Shown here: positions 54,285 through 64,000 of the stretch, one piece after another
How the letters are laid out: the number at the start of each line of letters is the position of its first letter
Numbering within the stretch: the first letter of the stretch is position 1
Origin: Pictodentalium vernedei
Taxonomy: Eukaryota; Mollusca; Scaphopoda; Dentaliida; Dentaliidae
Assembly: GCA_031216915.1 (NCBI GenBank)
Contig: CM062292.1
Span: 74,878,956 to 74,942,955 of the forward strand
Length of the DNA stretch: 64,000 nucleotides
Direction: 5' to 3'
The notes under the pieces: generated by a model
Seen by the model: only the letters and a program-made list of their open reading frames with translations
Databases searched by the model: none
Told to the model about the DNA's origin: nothing
Made by a program: the position numbers and the translations under genes

Positions 54285-54352
54285 GAAATTTTTTAAAAAA
54301 TTATATTTAAAAAAATAAATTTTGATATCGTCTGCGTTGGGTAAAGGGTTAA
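54285..54352. mobile_element. TTAA element, subfamily 2, right end only
   Basis: TTTTGATATCGTCTGCGTTG GG then TAAAGGGTTAA. It is followed by AGTGAACAAAACGGACGAGT, a piece of repeat A, so it sat at the same TTTAAA of repeat A as the 46519 copy. Confidence 0.75.
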
Positions 54353-54417
54353 AGTGAACAAAACGGACGAGTCATATAATAAATTGCAAATAAATAAACA
54401 TTTATTGATCTACTTAC

Positions 54418-54522
54418 CCTATCAATGGTATAGATACACACCGCACCAGTAATCCATTCACGAGCATGCGTAAGGCACTCTACCCAGATAGCTGGTTTTG
54501 GATTATTGAAATCAGAACTGAT
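54418..54522 (-). CDS. Zinc carboxypeptidase (M14A) exon with HAREW zinc site
   Basis: A 105-nt exon of 35 codons reads ISSDFNNPKPAIWVECLTHA followed by REWITGAVCIYTIDR. In the M14A carboxypeptidase A/B family the His and Glu of HxxE (here THAREW) bind the catalytic zinc, and the Arg between them helps hold substrate; all three are present. The enzyme removes C-terminal amino acids and is usually secreted as a zymogen. The exon is bounded by a TTTTTTGCAG acceptor and a GTAAGT donor, both phase 0. It joins directly to the exon at 38946-39053 without loss of aligned family residues. N-terminal exons (signal, propeptide, GxSYEGR region) were not found further right in the window. A partial TTAA element and a repeat fragment lie within about 70 bases of the donor. 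Confidence 0.9.
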
Positions 54523-54835
54523 CTGCAAAAAACAGCATTCTAGAAGTTGAAATCAACATCTTCAAAACTATACTCAACAAAAATTTGAATTTACCTATTT
54601 CGCTTGATACAAAATCTATCAGTGTATCAACTTAAATTCTGTTTTAGTTTAAAACGCAAAAGGTAGTGACGTAACTACAGGCAGGGACCGATCAGGACTA
54701 TTTAAAATACGCTCTAGCCTCGGAGCCTATTTTTTCAATTCATGCGCCACATTTCAATTTACGGAGTCACACTGCTGTTTGTAACACACACTGCAAGTAT
54801 GTAATAGCTCTCATCATTTTCATTTAGTACACTAT
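54523..54835. other. Intron upstream of exon A
   Basis: AT-rich; no further carboxypeptidase exon found. Confidence 0.5.
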
Positions 54836-54932
54836 AGCAAACATTAATCTTCACTGTGGTTCCTGATCAAGTCTTGGCTGCCTATTTAGGCAGCCAAGAC
54901 TTGATCAGAAACCACAGTGAAGATTAATGCTT
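54836..54932. repeat. Hairpin with CAAGTCTTGGCTGCC arms
   Basis: TTAATCTTCACTGTGGTTCC .. GGCTGCCTA on the left and TAGGCAGCC .. CACAGTGAAGATTAA on the right; nearly perfect. The window end (63973-64000) begins a second copy. Confidence 0.85.
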
Positions 54933-55789
54933 GGTAATTAAGACTTGAAGTATTAACTTAAGCACTCTACAACAATGATAAATGATAATCATATATATAA
55001 TACATGTAAGAGTGTCTCTGTCGATTTTCCATCGAAAGAATATCAAAATAAGATCTGAGAAGTTACGCGCCAACTGAGAAGCCTATTTCTGAGATTTAAG
55101 AGCCAGGTCCTGATGTTTCAGAACCAAATACGCACTGGCGCATGCCCAGGTCGGTCCCTGACAGGGGAAAGAGGCCACCCCACCCCCAATGAAAAAATTA
55201 TCTTCTGCTCGTGTTGAAAATTTGAGGTTTTTGTTTGTAATATTTTGCAGAGTACATCTTTTTAGACTAAATTTTTTTTTTTGCTTGCCATCACAGTGGA
55301 AATTCCTTTGCCCAATCAGAAGTTTGTTCAAATTTAATTTTTCCCTGATGTGTCAGACATTTTACAGTGCAAAATAAGTGGAATTTGTTTACTCTGAAAT
55401 TCCGACCTCTGATATTCCATAACTGCCAATTAAATATACACAAATTATACATCAAAATGAAGGTTGTGGTGTATAGAATACGAAAAATATATGTACTCAA
55501 CTCATCGAGTTGACAGCAGGCACGAATGGTTCCTGGAAGTCTGCTACCGTATTCATATCAGAACTGATCATGAAATATTATTTCACAATCAACATGTATT
55601 TTGTCTGTATTAACTTCGCAACTGTCGTGTATCCGACCCCCGGATACAGACGTGTGTTTCAGGGGGTCGGATGCAAGCACGTTCCATTTGCGTGAGTTCC
55701 ATTTTTTTCTTTTTGTTCATCCGTACGAATAAATAGTTCGTTATATATTCGTCTACATTCTTGACTTATCCCCAATATATTGTAAGATA
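54933..55789. other. No gene recognised
   Basis: A small inverted pair GTATCCGACCCC and GGGGTCGGATGC lies at 55628-55676. Confidence 0.45.
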
Positions 55790-55946
55790 AAATGATTATT
55801 ACCATTATGTGGATGTACAAAATATGTATCCGAGTCTCGCTCAGGGTTCTAAGGGTAGATCACGACTCGTCGTGATCTGCCCTTAGAACCCGGAGCTCGA
55901 CTCGGATACATATTTTGTACATCCACATACTGGTAATAATCTCGAT
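55790..55946. repeat. Hairpin repeat, arms of about 70 bp
   Basis: GTGGATGTACAAAATATGTA and TACATATTTTGTACATCCAC arms; turn at GATCACGACTCGTCGTGATC. Confidence 0.85.
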
Positions 55947-56344
55947 ATATTTCGCGAGAACAATTCGTGGCTAAGAGTGCTTCAGATATCCAAGAATAAA
56001 GCACTTTCCGATACAGCGACAGGACTGCATTTGGGATTAGTGCCAAGCAGCTGAGCGGCTGGATACTGAACGAAAGACATTGACCACGTCGGTATTAGAT
56101 AAAGGTAAGAATTTCTTATTTACTCTAAACGTACGTGCTAAAGGTTTAGCTGACTTTTCAAGCTAAAATTCCCACACAACATAACCGGATTTCTGAGCAT
56201 AACAAATATAATTCACGACACTACAATGAATTATACGACGAATTCCATCTCCAGAAATATTTTCTAATGCGGAAAGTCTGCTGTTTTTCTTTAATATTTT
56301 GGGCTCATTTCTTGCAGAATTCATTTGATATCATATACAGTTTC

Positions 56345-56648
56345 AACTAGAAGTCCTGTCATGAAATGCGCACAAATAGCACGTCGATCTGCGCGTTAAT
56401 CTACGCGTTACGACCATGGTGAGGCTATCAAATTCTGTACATATGGCCTGTGCACAAGCAATGTTCCAGCCAATGGACCTCCGGGTAACCCGAAGGTCCA
56501 TTGGCAGAAACACCGCCTGTGTTTGTTATGAGTAAGCAGGAGAACCTGTCGTGCTTTGGATGCCATTCGATATGGCAGTAGCGCGCAATTCCTACGCGCA
56601 ATTAAAACGAGATAAGCGCACAGTTCATGACAGGACTTCTAGTTTTAA
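56345..56648. mobile_element. Miniature element with AACTAGAAGTCCTGTCATG ends
   Basis: AACTAGAAGTCCTGTCATGA and TCATGACAGGACTTCTAGTT are inverted ends. Inside is a hairpin CCAATGGACCTCCGGGTAAC related to that of the 40463 element, in a different outer element. Confidence 0.75.
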
Positions 56649-57535
56649 CTGTTTGAATGTCTAATCTACGAAGTGCCATCAAGCAAATGTGTGATTTTTC
56701 AGTATTAGTAGGAGTAATCTGCGATCTCCAATGGGAACACTTGGCATTGTTTGGTTTGCGCTTAGCAAGAGCCAAACTGGTATGGTTAGTGCTTTGGAAA
56801 ACCTGATCAGAATTTAGCATGGCAGAACACACTTTTGTTTACGTTCAAAATACGCCATAAACATCAAATATGTAAAACATAGATGGATTGTCGGGTCAGT
56901 TGGTGAACTTAATGACTCTAAAAAAATGTATTACGACTGAGGGCTCTAAAATTTAGAGATGTGTAAATTTAACCTAAAATTGAATACACCATTTGGGATC
57001 TCCGATTTGTATTACCAAGCAGGGGTGGTCGAGCAGGGAAAACATTTTTTTCTGGCAAGGATTACTGCCCTTGTCTGTGCTTCTGCGGAGTCAAAAACAT
57101 GGGAAATTTATCCTTTTAAGGGAAAGTGTCCAAACTGTGTCAAATGGGCTTAAAAACTGGTATTGCCTCCAATAGATGTTTCTACTCTGTTACCTAATGA
57201 GTAAGCTGGGAAGGATAAACATTCGCAACTTTCTTTGAAAACTACCCTAATCCCAAAATAAAACTAAAATCTGCATCAAGGTACAATACTTTTTGAAAAA
57301 AGCTCTCTTATTTTACCATACGGCAAGAGAAATAGTGGTGTCCACCCCCATGAAACAATATGGATGTCAATTTTGTTTAAAAATTGGGTTTCAGCTACAT
57401 AATTCACCAATATCAATAGGCAGTGCCATTTTATCTTAACAACTGATGTCAAATTTTCTTCTACCTACTGGTATTGTAAACTACAGCCCAGAATGTGGCC
57501 CCTAGACCCCTGGTATAACCCCCTTTCATCCAAAA
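56649..57535. other. No gene recognised
   Basis: AT-rich, with short unsupported frames at 56959-57175. Confidence 0.45.
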
Positions 57536-58040
57536 TTATGATATAATTCATAAATTAATTGATGTTGACACAAAACAAACCTCTTATTTTAAATTTCCCA
57601 TCTGTGATAGTTTTTAACCCTTTACCCAACGTAACTACCAAAACCGGCCAGTGCTATTCTCAAAAATCGCCAATTAATTTTCACTATTTTTTTTCATTTT
57701 TTGTCTCAAAACATCGGTTATGAACCCTCTTTGGAACGAGCTCGCCGAGCTCGTTCCAATGAGGGGGTCGTAACCTATGTGTTTGAGACCAAAAATGAAA
57801 AAAATAGTTATTCAAGAAAGAATTGTTTTTGCTAGTGTCGTCGGCTTTTCATGTTAGGTAAAGGGTTAAATCTCATTCTGGCTTCTTAAGATATTTCATA
57901 ATGTGTTTGTCATAAAAATATGATATAATTCATGAATTAATTGATGCAGACATAAAACAAACCTCTTGTGATATTGAATTTCCCATTTGTGATAGTTTTT
58001 AAATCACATTCGGGCTTCTGTAGACATTTCACATTGTATT
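57536..58040. repeat. Direct duplication; left copy occupied by a TTAA element, right copy empty
   Basis: ATGATATAATTCATAAATTA .. GATAGTTTTTAA (57536-57617) recurs as ATGATATAATTCATGAATTA .. GATAGTTTTTAA (57917-58002). Both continue with ATC(T/A)CATTC(T/G)GGCTTCT, on the left only after the inserted element. Confidence 0.85.
57614..57869. mobile_element. TTAA palindromic element, subfamily 1, with local empty site
   Basis: TTAACCCTTTACCCAACGTA to GTTAGGTAAAGGGTTAA. Comparison with the neighbouring duplicate shows precise insertion at TTAA. Confidence 0.92.
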
Positions 58041-58499
58041 TCATGAATATAATTGCAATTTTTGTAAAAAAAGCCTCAGTTTTCTCAGTTATGGCACCTA
58101 GATTCACTGACATGGCACTTTTGTAACATGAAACACTGATTGTTTCCAACAGTATGACCAGTTCTGCTCCTATGGTATCTCATACCACTGTTAAAATGCC
58201 TAAAACCATCAAATATTGATTGATTCTGCAGTACTGTGCTTGTGTTGCAAGTATCCATACGTCCACTTTCACAACTTTGGTTTTTATCCCCACAGACACC
58301 CATTTTGACAAAAAGAGTGAAATTGAATTGTAGAAAATAAGTTTACAAAGAGGATGAATTAGATGTTTGTTTCAAGAATATAGTACTCTTTGATGTTTAA
58401 TCTATTTGTGCAATGTGTGTGTGCGAGGGAGGTGGGATGGTGAAAGATATCAGCTGACATTTGTTGAAAATGTTGAGCCAGGCAAATGAAAAACAATGA
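58003..58499. other. No gene recognised
   Basis: AT-rich and featureless up to the GGAC microsatellite. Confidence 0.45.
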
Positions 58500-59160
58500 A
58501 AGACTTCGGCTGACGTACAGACGGATGGACGGAGGGACGGACGGAAGGACGGACGGACATTCCAACAATTTGGGTTCAAGGGCTACGAAAAAAACATTTT
58601 ATATGTCCATCACCTTATTTTAGCCAGAACCCCACCCCCTCCACCCTAGAACTTATATTTAACCCTAACCCCACCCCATCCACTCAAAAAACACACCCTA
58701 ACCCTAACCCTACCCGACCCTGACCCTAAACCCTAAAACCCCACCCCACCCTGACCCTAACCCCCATCCCCCTGGGACCTAACCCTTCCCAACCTTAAGA
58801 CCTACTCTGGGGCTACCCCTAACCCACCCCCACCCCACCCCACCCCACCCCACCCCACCCCTGACCCTAACCCCACCCTAGCCAGACCAAAAGGATTAGG
58901 GGCTATTTTTTGGTTTGGGGGCTATAAAAACTAAAACCCCACCCCTGACCCAACCCCCACCCCCTGGGTCCTAACCCCCTCCAACTTTTAGCCCTGCCCT
59001 GGGGCTACCCCTAGCCCTATCCCCACCCCTCTCCTAACCCTAATACTACCCTAATTTCGACTAACCTCCTAAAAATAATAGCTCCTAAACAGGTTTAGTT
59101 GGCCCGGACGGACGGACAGACGGACATACCGGACGGACGGACAGACGGACAGACAATTTG
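58500..59160. repeat. Degenerate CCCTAA/CCCCACCC tract between two (GGAC)n microsatellites
   Basis: GGACGGACGGA-type repeats at 58520-58560 and 59103-59155 bracket about 450 bases of degenerate CCCTAACCC and ACCCCACCCC repeats. The motif resembles telomeric repeat only loosely. Confidence 0.8.
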
Positions 59161-59305
59161 TAAGTCTACATAAGGGCACTGAATGAAAAATATAGTGAGA
59201 AGAGCCAGGACAAGGTCATCAAACTGAAAAAAAACTCAGTGGACCATGAGTGTTGTAGTCCCTAGCAATCCACAAGAAACCGAGAGTGTATGTTATTAAC
59301 GTCTG

Positions 59306-59556
59306 CCTCTAAATTTATTTATTTATTTATTGGTGTTTAAGGTCACATATTTCTCCACAATGGCTAATCATGACCGTGACAGTTTTACGGGTGGAGGAAG
59401 CCGGAGTACCCGGAGAGAACCACCGAGCAACGGCGAGCAACTGTCAGCTCCCCAACATACCAACTCCACACAAGCAGGGTTAGCATTGGTTGAAGACAGG
59501 TGCACCATCGACGTGCAGTACGCCTTAGTACACAGCGTCACCGTGTCCCCATCTGC
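59306..59556 (-). mobile_element. SINE fragment (body and tail)
   Basis: The tail side TTTATTTATTTATTGGTG is at the left; CTCCGGGTACTCCGGCTTCC and GGCGTACTGCACGTCGATGG in minus orientation. Head missing. Confidence 0.78.
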
Positions 59557-60707
59557 CTCCAAAAAAGTTTCTCATCATCTGAGAGGTTCAGTATGGGTGG
59601 GAGGGGGACGTGGTTCAAGGAGAGAACAAATTTGTTACTGAAGTTTTGTGCTGTACCATGGGGACCCTGGCAACACAAGTACTGGACTGCCAAATCGGTA
59701 GCTATTCACAAATGTCATTCATTCACATTTGTCACTTTATTGTGTTATTGTTTCCACTGTGGCTCCCTCCCTCCCAAAATTTCTGTTTCAGAACACTCTT
59801 TCAGTGAAGAAGTTGTCTTCTAATATATTTAACAACATAATATGGAGAAAAACGTCTAAATACCAGTAAATAAAAGTGCAATATAGGTTTTCTGGCTGTG
59901 TCTTTGATTTAGGAGGGTGTTGGAAGATTGGAATCCCTCTCTGTCCGCAGTATTCTGAGGGGAAATCATGGTTTAAATAAATGTGTTAATAGTGTAAAAT
60001 TGGCTGTTGTTTGGCATTTGCCAGAGGTTATAGTGTGCTCCTGGAGACAACACTTGCTCAACATGTGAATGCGCTTGCATCAACAGCCTTATTGTTGGCA
60101 ATATATAGCTTTTTTTGCTGACTGTGACAAAAATATATATAACTTTTCAAAACAAAAAGACAGTATGGTAAGGTGTGTGGTCCCCCAATGAACATTTAAA
60201 TGTGAAATGAGCTCCAAAAATTTTCCCACATGCGACCATTATAACGTCCTGGCGAAAAACAAGATGATCGCATCAATTTAATTTTGGCATTCAAATATCG
60301 TTGTCAAGTATATCCCTTCAGACAACTTTTACTGACCCAAAAACAAAAATATCTCCTCTTTAGTAGATTAAAACAATGAGAAAATACTCCGAATGTAAGT
60401 TGTACAAATCTTGCATTTTGTACTTTGGTCCGACAAAATGTAACTTTATGCAAATCTCGCATAACGAGACCTGGGAATTTTGGGCACGATTTGCATTATC
60501 TGAATCTCCAACTGCAGAGAGTGGTTAATCAGTAGCTTCAATCGTAGCCCAAAAAATCTTGTAACCTTTCCAGTGCAGGTTGACCCATTACTCGTTTCAA
60601 CAATAAATGGCTGACTGGCAATCATGTGGATCATGTGTACATGGATGGGGAATATTATAAGTTAGGTGACGTTTAGTTGGCGGATACACTGTTACATGGG
60701 GCGAAGT
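59557..60707. other. No gene recognised
   Basis: Several frames of 60-107 codons exist on the plus strand (59500-59823), partly in SINE sequence. None shows a recognisable domain or splice support. Confidence 0.45.
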
Positions 60708-61270
60708 AATAATAACAATAACACTTTGGCCAGCCGCTGATTTGTCGCGGTTCTCGGACGAGAAGGCCTTGGTTACCCCTGTACTCCCAACTGCCTCCCT
60801 ATTCCCACGCTTCTCCACTCCTCCCAACACTCGGAGACGAACTGCTTGATGACACCCCTTGCCCCATTCTTCCCAATCTCTCCGATTAGCATATTAACCC
60901 TCTACTTTAAGTCTTCCCCTAACCACATTTCCTTCATTCTCCCATCCCACTTCCCCATTATACTCCCAGTGAATCTCATTCTTTTAGACTGATACTTTGG
61001 GCATTCTAGAAGAAAGTGTTCCAGGGTCTCCATCATGCCCAGGTTACACATCTGGCACTCCCTTTCACCGTCTTTCCCAATTTTTCCCCTCAGCTCCAGG
61101 GATCGAGACCTCAGCTTGAACAACAGTGACCCCCCAAAGGTGCCATCAAGGTACTCTTCAAAACCTGGCTTCTCTTTATCACGCAGGCCACCCAAAGACC
61201 TCTTTGATTTGACCCCCTCTCGCCAATTACGGTTACAATCCTCCATGACCCTTTCTCTACGATTGTTTTA
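60708..61270 (-). pseudogene. LINE 3' part with CCHC knuckle, longest frame of the family
   Basis: From 61246 leftward: NWREGVKSKRSLGGLRDKEK, FEEYLDGTFGGSLLFKLRSR, CQMCNLGMMETLEHFLLECP and GSIMGKWDGRMKEMW. The C-x2-C-x9-H-x4-C is intact and 114 codons are open. It ends with an AATAATAACAATAA-like tail at the left. 5' truncated. Confidence 0.87.
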
Positions 61271-61446
61271 CCCTGATTTGCCCCAACGTGGTTGCGGTTT
61301 TCTCTTGCTTCTTTTTTCGCGAAGTCGGCCCAAGCGCCTTTACCTGCGTCGTTTTTTCGCGTCCATTCACACGGTGGTGTCCTATTGATAATGGCATAAG
61401 GCGTGAGTGCGAATATGACTAAAGAATAGGCTTCTGCGAAACTCAT

Positions 61447-61901
61447 ACACACTAAAAACTGAAGTGTTAAAACTGACACTTTCAAGGTGTTAAACCCATT
61501 CTCACTCTTAGGGTTTGATTTTAACACTCAAAGTGCAATGCTTTAAGCACTTAGACATTACAATCGTCGGACATCTGAAACTTGAATAGATGGCACTTCC
61601 CATGTGTTTAGCATTGGTGGTTCTTCCAGAATCGTCCATAATTTGATTTGCGCTTGGTGGGTACATAATTAAAAGGACACAACGCAGATGACGCGGATCA
61701 GGCTCGAGAGTTCGAGCCTGATCCGCGTCATCTGCGTTGTTTCCTTTTAAGTGTCGAGACATTACACTTGTCAAGTGGTATTATTGTAACACCTGTCAAG
61801 TTCTGGGATATCTACACTTGAACAAAGTGCTAGTTCAGCACTTAGTAAGTGTTAAATACAGCACTTCAAGTGCAGTTTTTAACACTTTAGTTTTTAGCGT
61901 G
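61447..61901. mobile_element. Miniature element F, complete
   Basis: CACACTAAAAACTGAAGTG to TTTTTAGCGTG with TA on each side. The core hairpin GATGACGCGGATCAGGCTCG is complete. Very close in sequence to the 16131 copy. Confidence 0.82.
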
Positions 61902-61998
61902 TATATCGAATCCCGAATCGAATTAGGCAGAGGGTTTCGAATCAAATATATCGAACCGACTTTCGAATCGCTTTTCAGGTTGTAGACATTGTATCTTC

Positions 61999-62211
61999 TT
62001 AACCCTTTACCCAACGAATCGCTCGCATCCGCCCGCGTAATATGCAAATTCAGTAGTTGGAAAAATACTATGTTTCAAACAATTTCAACAAAACCATATC
62101 ATGTGACCCCTCGTTGGAACGTATGGTTTTGTTGAAATATTTTGAAAAAATTGAAAAAATGATATTTAAAATAAAAAATTTTGATATCGTCTGCGTTGGA
62201 TAAATGGTTAG
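61999..62211. mobile_element. TTAA element, subfamily 2, half core deleted
   Basis: TTAACCCTTTACCCAACGAA to GCGTTGGATAAATGGTTAG. After CCTCGTTGGAACG it jumps straight to TATGGTTTTGTTG, so the right half of the hairpin is shortened. Confidence 0.75.
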
Positions 62212-62379
62212 GCAACAAGTATTGTCAGACTCCACTCAAGTATTGCATTCAACAGCCAGTCAGTTTGGTCAAGTCAATCAACATTTAACCCTTAAGGGCC
62301 TCGATATTTTTTTTATTATGCTAGTAAATTTGTTTATCCAATCAAATGAAGTTACTAAGAGACATAGACTCCGCGATAT

Positions 62380-62440
62380 CAGAATGGCTGAAAAGCACCC
62401 AATATTAATTTAATATTAGGTGCCCGTCAGCCATTTTGTT
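62380..62440. repeat. Short hairpin
   Basis: AATGGCTGAAAAGCACCCAA and the imperfect complement AGGTGCCCGTCAGCCATT surround TATTAATTTAATA. Confidence 0.6.
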
Positions 62441-62478
62441 TTATCATTTTATCCACACGCCTCAGCTTTTAATTTACA

Positions 62479-63487
62479 CGTACGTACCACAGGTGTTCGA
62501 CATGAGCCAAAGATCATGGAAAATTGTGTATTTGAGGGGGTTTTTGACGAATTATGTAATTTCCCATGACATGGTATAACAGAGAGTAAAGGTACTGAAC
62601 TTCCTGGCCGGGAAGATATCCACCTGCCTCATTCAAACTCACAGAAAACCCAAACACGTGAATTTGTGGCAGAGATATTGATGTCATCCGACAGTTAAGG
62701 CACTAAGCTTTACGTTGGTGTACCACTTGACCAACTAAAGGTTCTTCAACGCTAAATCCATCCGAAAAAATCTCGGGGAATAGTGACTTTTCTCAGGTCG
62801 GACAACGCTAAAGCCGGAGAATTGAATGGGACGATCAAAACAATTGATCAAATCTATTCTACGAAACAACCCATTTTCTTACGACAACTTCCGCTCTATC
62901 TAAAATTCACCACACTAATCATACAGGGCGGTATTGGGGCCTTGTGCCCTCTTGAACGTTATAAAATGTAAAATTTGTATTCACAGTTTACTTCAATGCA
63001 AAACGACTTTCCTTCAGTCGCCATGCTTCTTCCGACACCGCATCGAATTTGACCTCGCCATCCCATTGGTTGCTAAATCAAAAATGAAATAAATGACAAT
63101 ATTTACACGTGCGTTTGTTCTAAATATAGGGCAAAACAATACAAAACTGGCTTTAGCGTTGTCCGACCTTAGAAAAAGTGACTCTTCCCCGAGATTTTTT
63201 CGGCTAGATTTAGCGTTGAAAAGCCTTTAGTTGGTCAAGTGGTACACCAACGTAAAGCTTAGTGCCTTAACTGTCGGATGACCTCAATATCTCTGCCACA
63301 AATTCACGCGTTTGGGTTTTCTGTGAGTTTAAATGAGGCAGGTGGATATCTTGCCGGCCAGGAAGTTCAGTACCTTTACTCTCTGTTATACTAGATCATG
63401 GGAAATTACATAATTCGTCAAAAGCCACTCAAATACACAATTTTTCATGATCTTTGGCTCATGTCGAACACCTGTGGTACGTACATG
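62479..63487. mobile_element. Long inverted-repeat element of about 1.0 kb, 335-bp arms
   Basis: GTACGTACCACAGGTGTTCG at the left and CGAACACCTGTGGTACGTAC at the right. The arms (to 62815, from 63151) match for about 335 bp with scattered differences. The spacer of about 335 bp has no transposase. On the minus strand part of the spacer (63072 to about 62996) looks exon-like: TTTTTGATTTAG acceptor, then NQWDGEVKFDAVSEEAWRLK, then a GTAAAC donor. I cannot assign it. Confidence 0.75.
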
Positions 63488-63761
63488 ATGCAGCGCAGTC
63501 GTACAGAAGACCCTCCATATAAAATAGCCCCGTCGTATAAACATTGCATTCGATTGAATGAAACTGTTATAATAAAATGCTAAACCAGCTCAAAACATTG
63601 GCGGTAAAAGAACAAGTCACGAGTGATTTATTAGAATGCGGAAGCAAAATTACTCCCCTTGTTGCGTATGTAAATATCGTCTGCTTTGTTTACATTTTTC
63701 GAGAAGTGCGCGTCATTTAACTATTCGTTGAGTTAACTTCCCCAATGACATTTTAGCATGC

Positions 63762-63928
63762 CGTGCATAATAAATACGTTGCAGGGCGTTTAACTGTCAG
63801 ATACAGTGTCATATACGGCTCAGAGAAAACAATATTTGGTTCGGCTTCGCCTCGCCTAATATTATTTTCTCTTCGCTGTATATGACATTGTATCTGCCAA
63901 CTAAACGCCCTGTAACTTATAATACATT
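63762..63928. repeat. Hairpin element, GGCTTCGCCTC-centred family
   Basis: GTTGCAGGGCGTTTAACTGT .. CAGAGAAAACAATATT on the left and AATATTATTTTCTCT .. GGCAACTAAACGCCCTGTAAC-like sequence on the right. Related to the elements at 7983 and 45186. Confidence 0.8.
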
Positions 63929-63972
63929 TTCGCTAAACTTTGAAAGTCCACCCCCAGTGGTTTTGCAGTTGT

Positions 63973-64000
63973 TTCTCGTCAAGTCTTGGCTGCCTACATA
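63973..64000. repeat. Start of a CAAGTCTTGGCTGCC hairpin, cut by the window end
   Basis: CTCGTCAAGTCTTGGCTGCC matches the left arm of the hairpin at 54836-54932. Confidence 0.6.

Noticed and set aside
55500..55570. Second carboxypeptidase-like exon (ISSD motif on the minus strand)
   Set aside because: GATCAGTTCTGAT resembles the start of exon A, but there is no acceptor before it and the following codons do not match the family.
58620..59060. Telomere or chromosome end
   Set aside because: CCCTAA is degenerate and mixed with CCCCACCC, and non-telomeric sequence continues on both sides.

Overview
This is repeat-rich animal DNA with no prokaryotic features. It has introns with GT..AG splice sites, non-LTR retrotransposon (LINE) and SINE copies, Tc1-like transposase remains, and dozens of short palindromic DNA transposons. 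The repeat types suggest an aquatic invertebrate, perhaps a lophotrochozoan such as a mollusc. That assignment is an inference; nothing here proves the species.

The backbone is one host gene on the minus strand. Four small exons lie at 54418-54522, 38946-39053, 18022-18112 and 1799-2007. Read in that order they give consecutive pieces of an M14A zinc carboxypeptidase: the HAREW zinc-site segment, the NPDGY segment, the GVDLNRNW segment and the HSYGQ zinc-ligand segment. Splice phases are compatible throughout. The three introns are about 15.4, 20.8 and 16.0 kb. The N-terminal exons are not recognised, and the C-terminal exons, including the catalytic Glu, should lie left of the window. Most other sequence is intronic transposon debris.

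The most unusual object sits inside the first of these introns on the opposite strand, at 47449-52278. It has two parts. The first is a chromodomain-coding gene split by a phase-0 intron. The second is an intact 804-codon ORF just downstream. This ORF has a DDE-type transposase architecture whose residue spacing (D, D-19-C-3-C-208-H-5-H-20-E) is almost identical to the catalytic and zinc-site spacing of vertebrate RAG1, plus a coiled coil and a C-terminal SAP-like motif. It is the only long undamaged ORF in the window.

The rest is layered transposons. (i) A family of TTAA-flanked elements with piggyBac-like ends (CCCTTTACC..GGTAAAGGG) and a palindromic core is present in about 22 copies. (ii) A broken LINE at 25857-35056 carries three separate clean insertions, one of them a 5.6-kb giant fold-back element with 6-bp target duplications. 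(iii) SINEs share one body but carry either a tRNA-like or a 5S-rRNA-like head. (iv) There are hAT-like elements with 8-bp duplications. (v) Many short hairpin repeats, a promoter-like island near 21.8 kb and a decayed virus-like coding region near 14.1-15.1 kb complete the picture. Poly-G/poly-C runs of 16-25 bases are unusually common.
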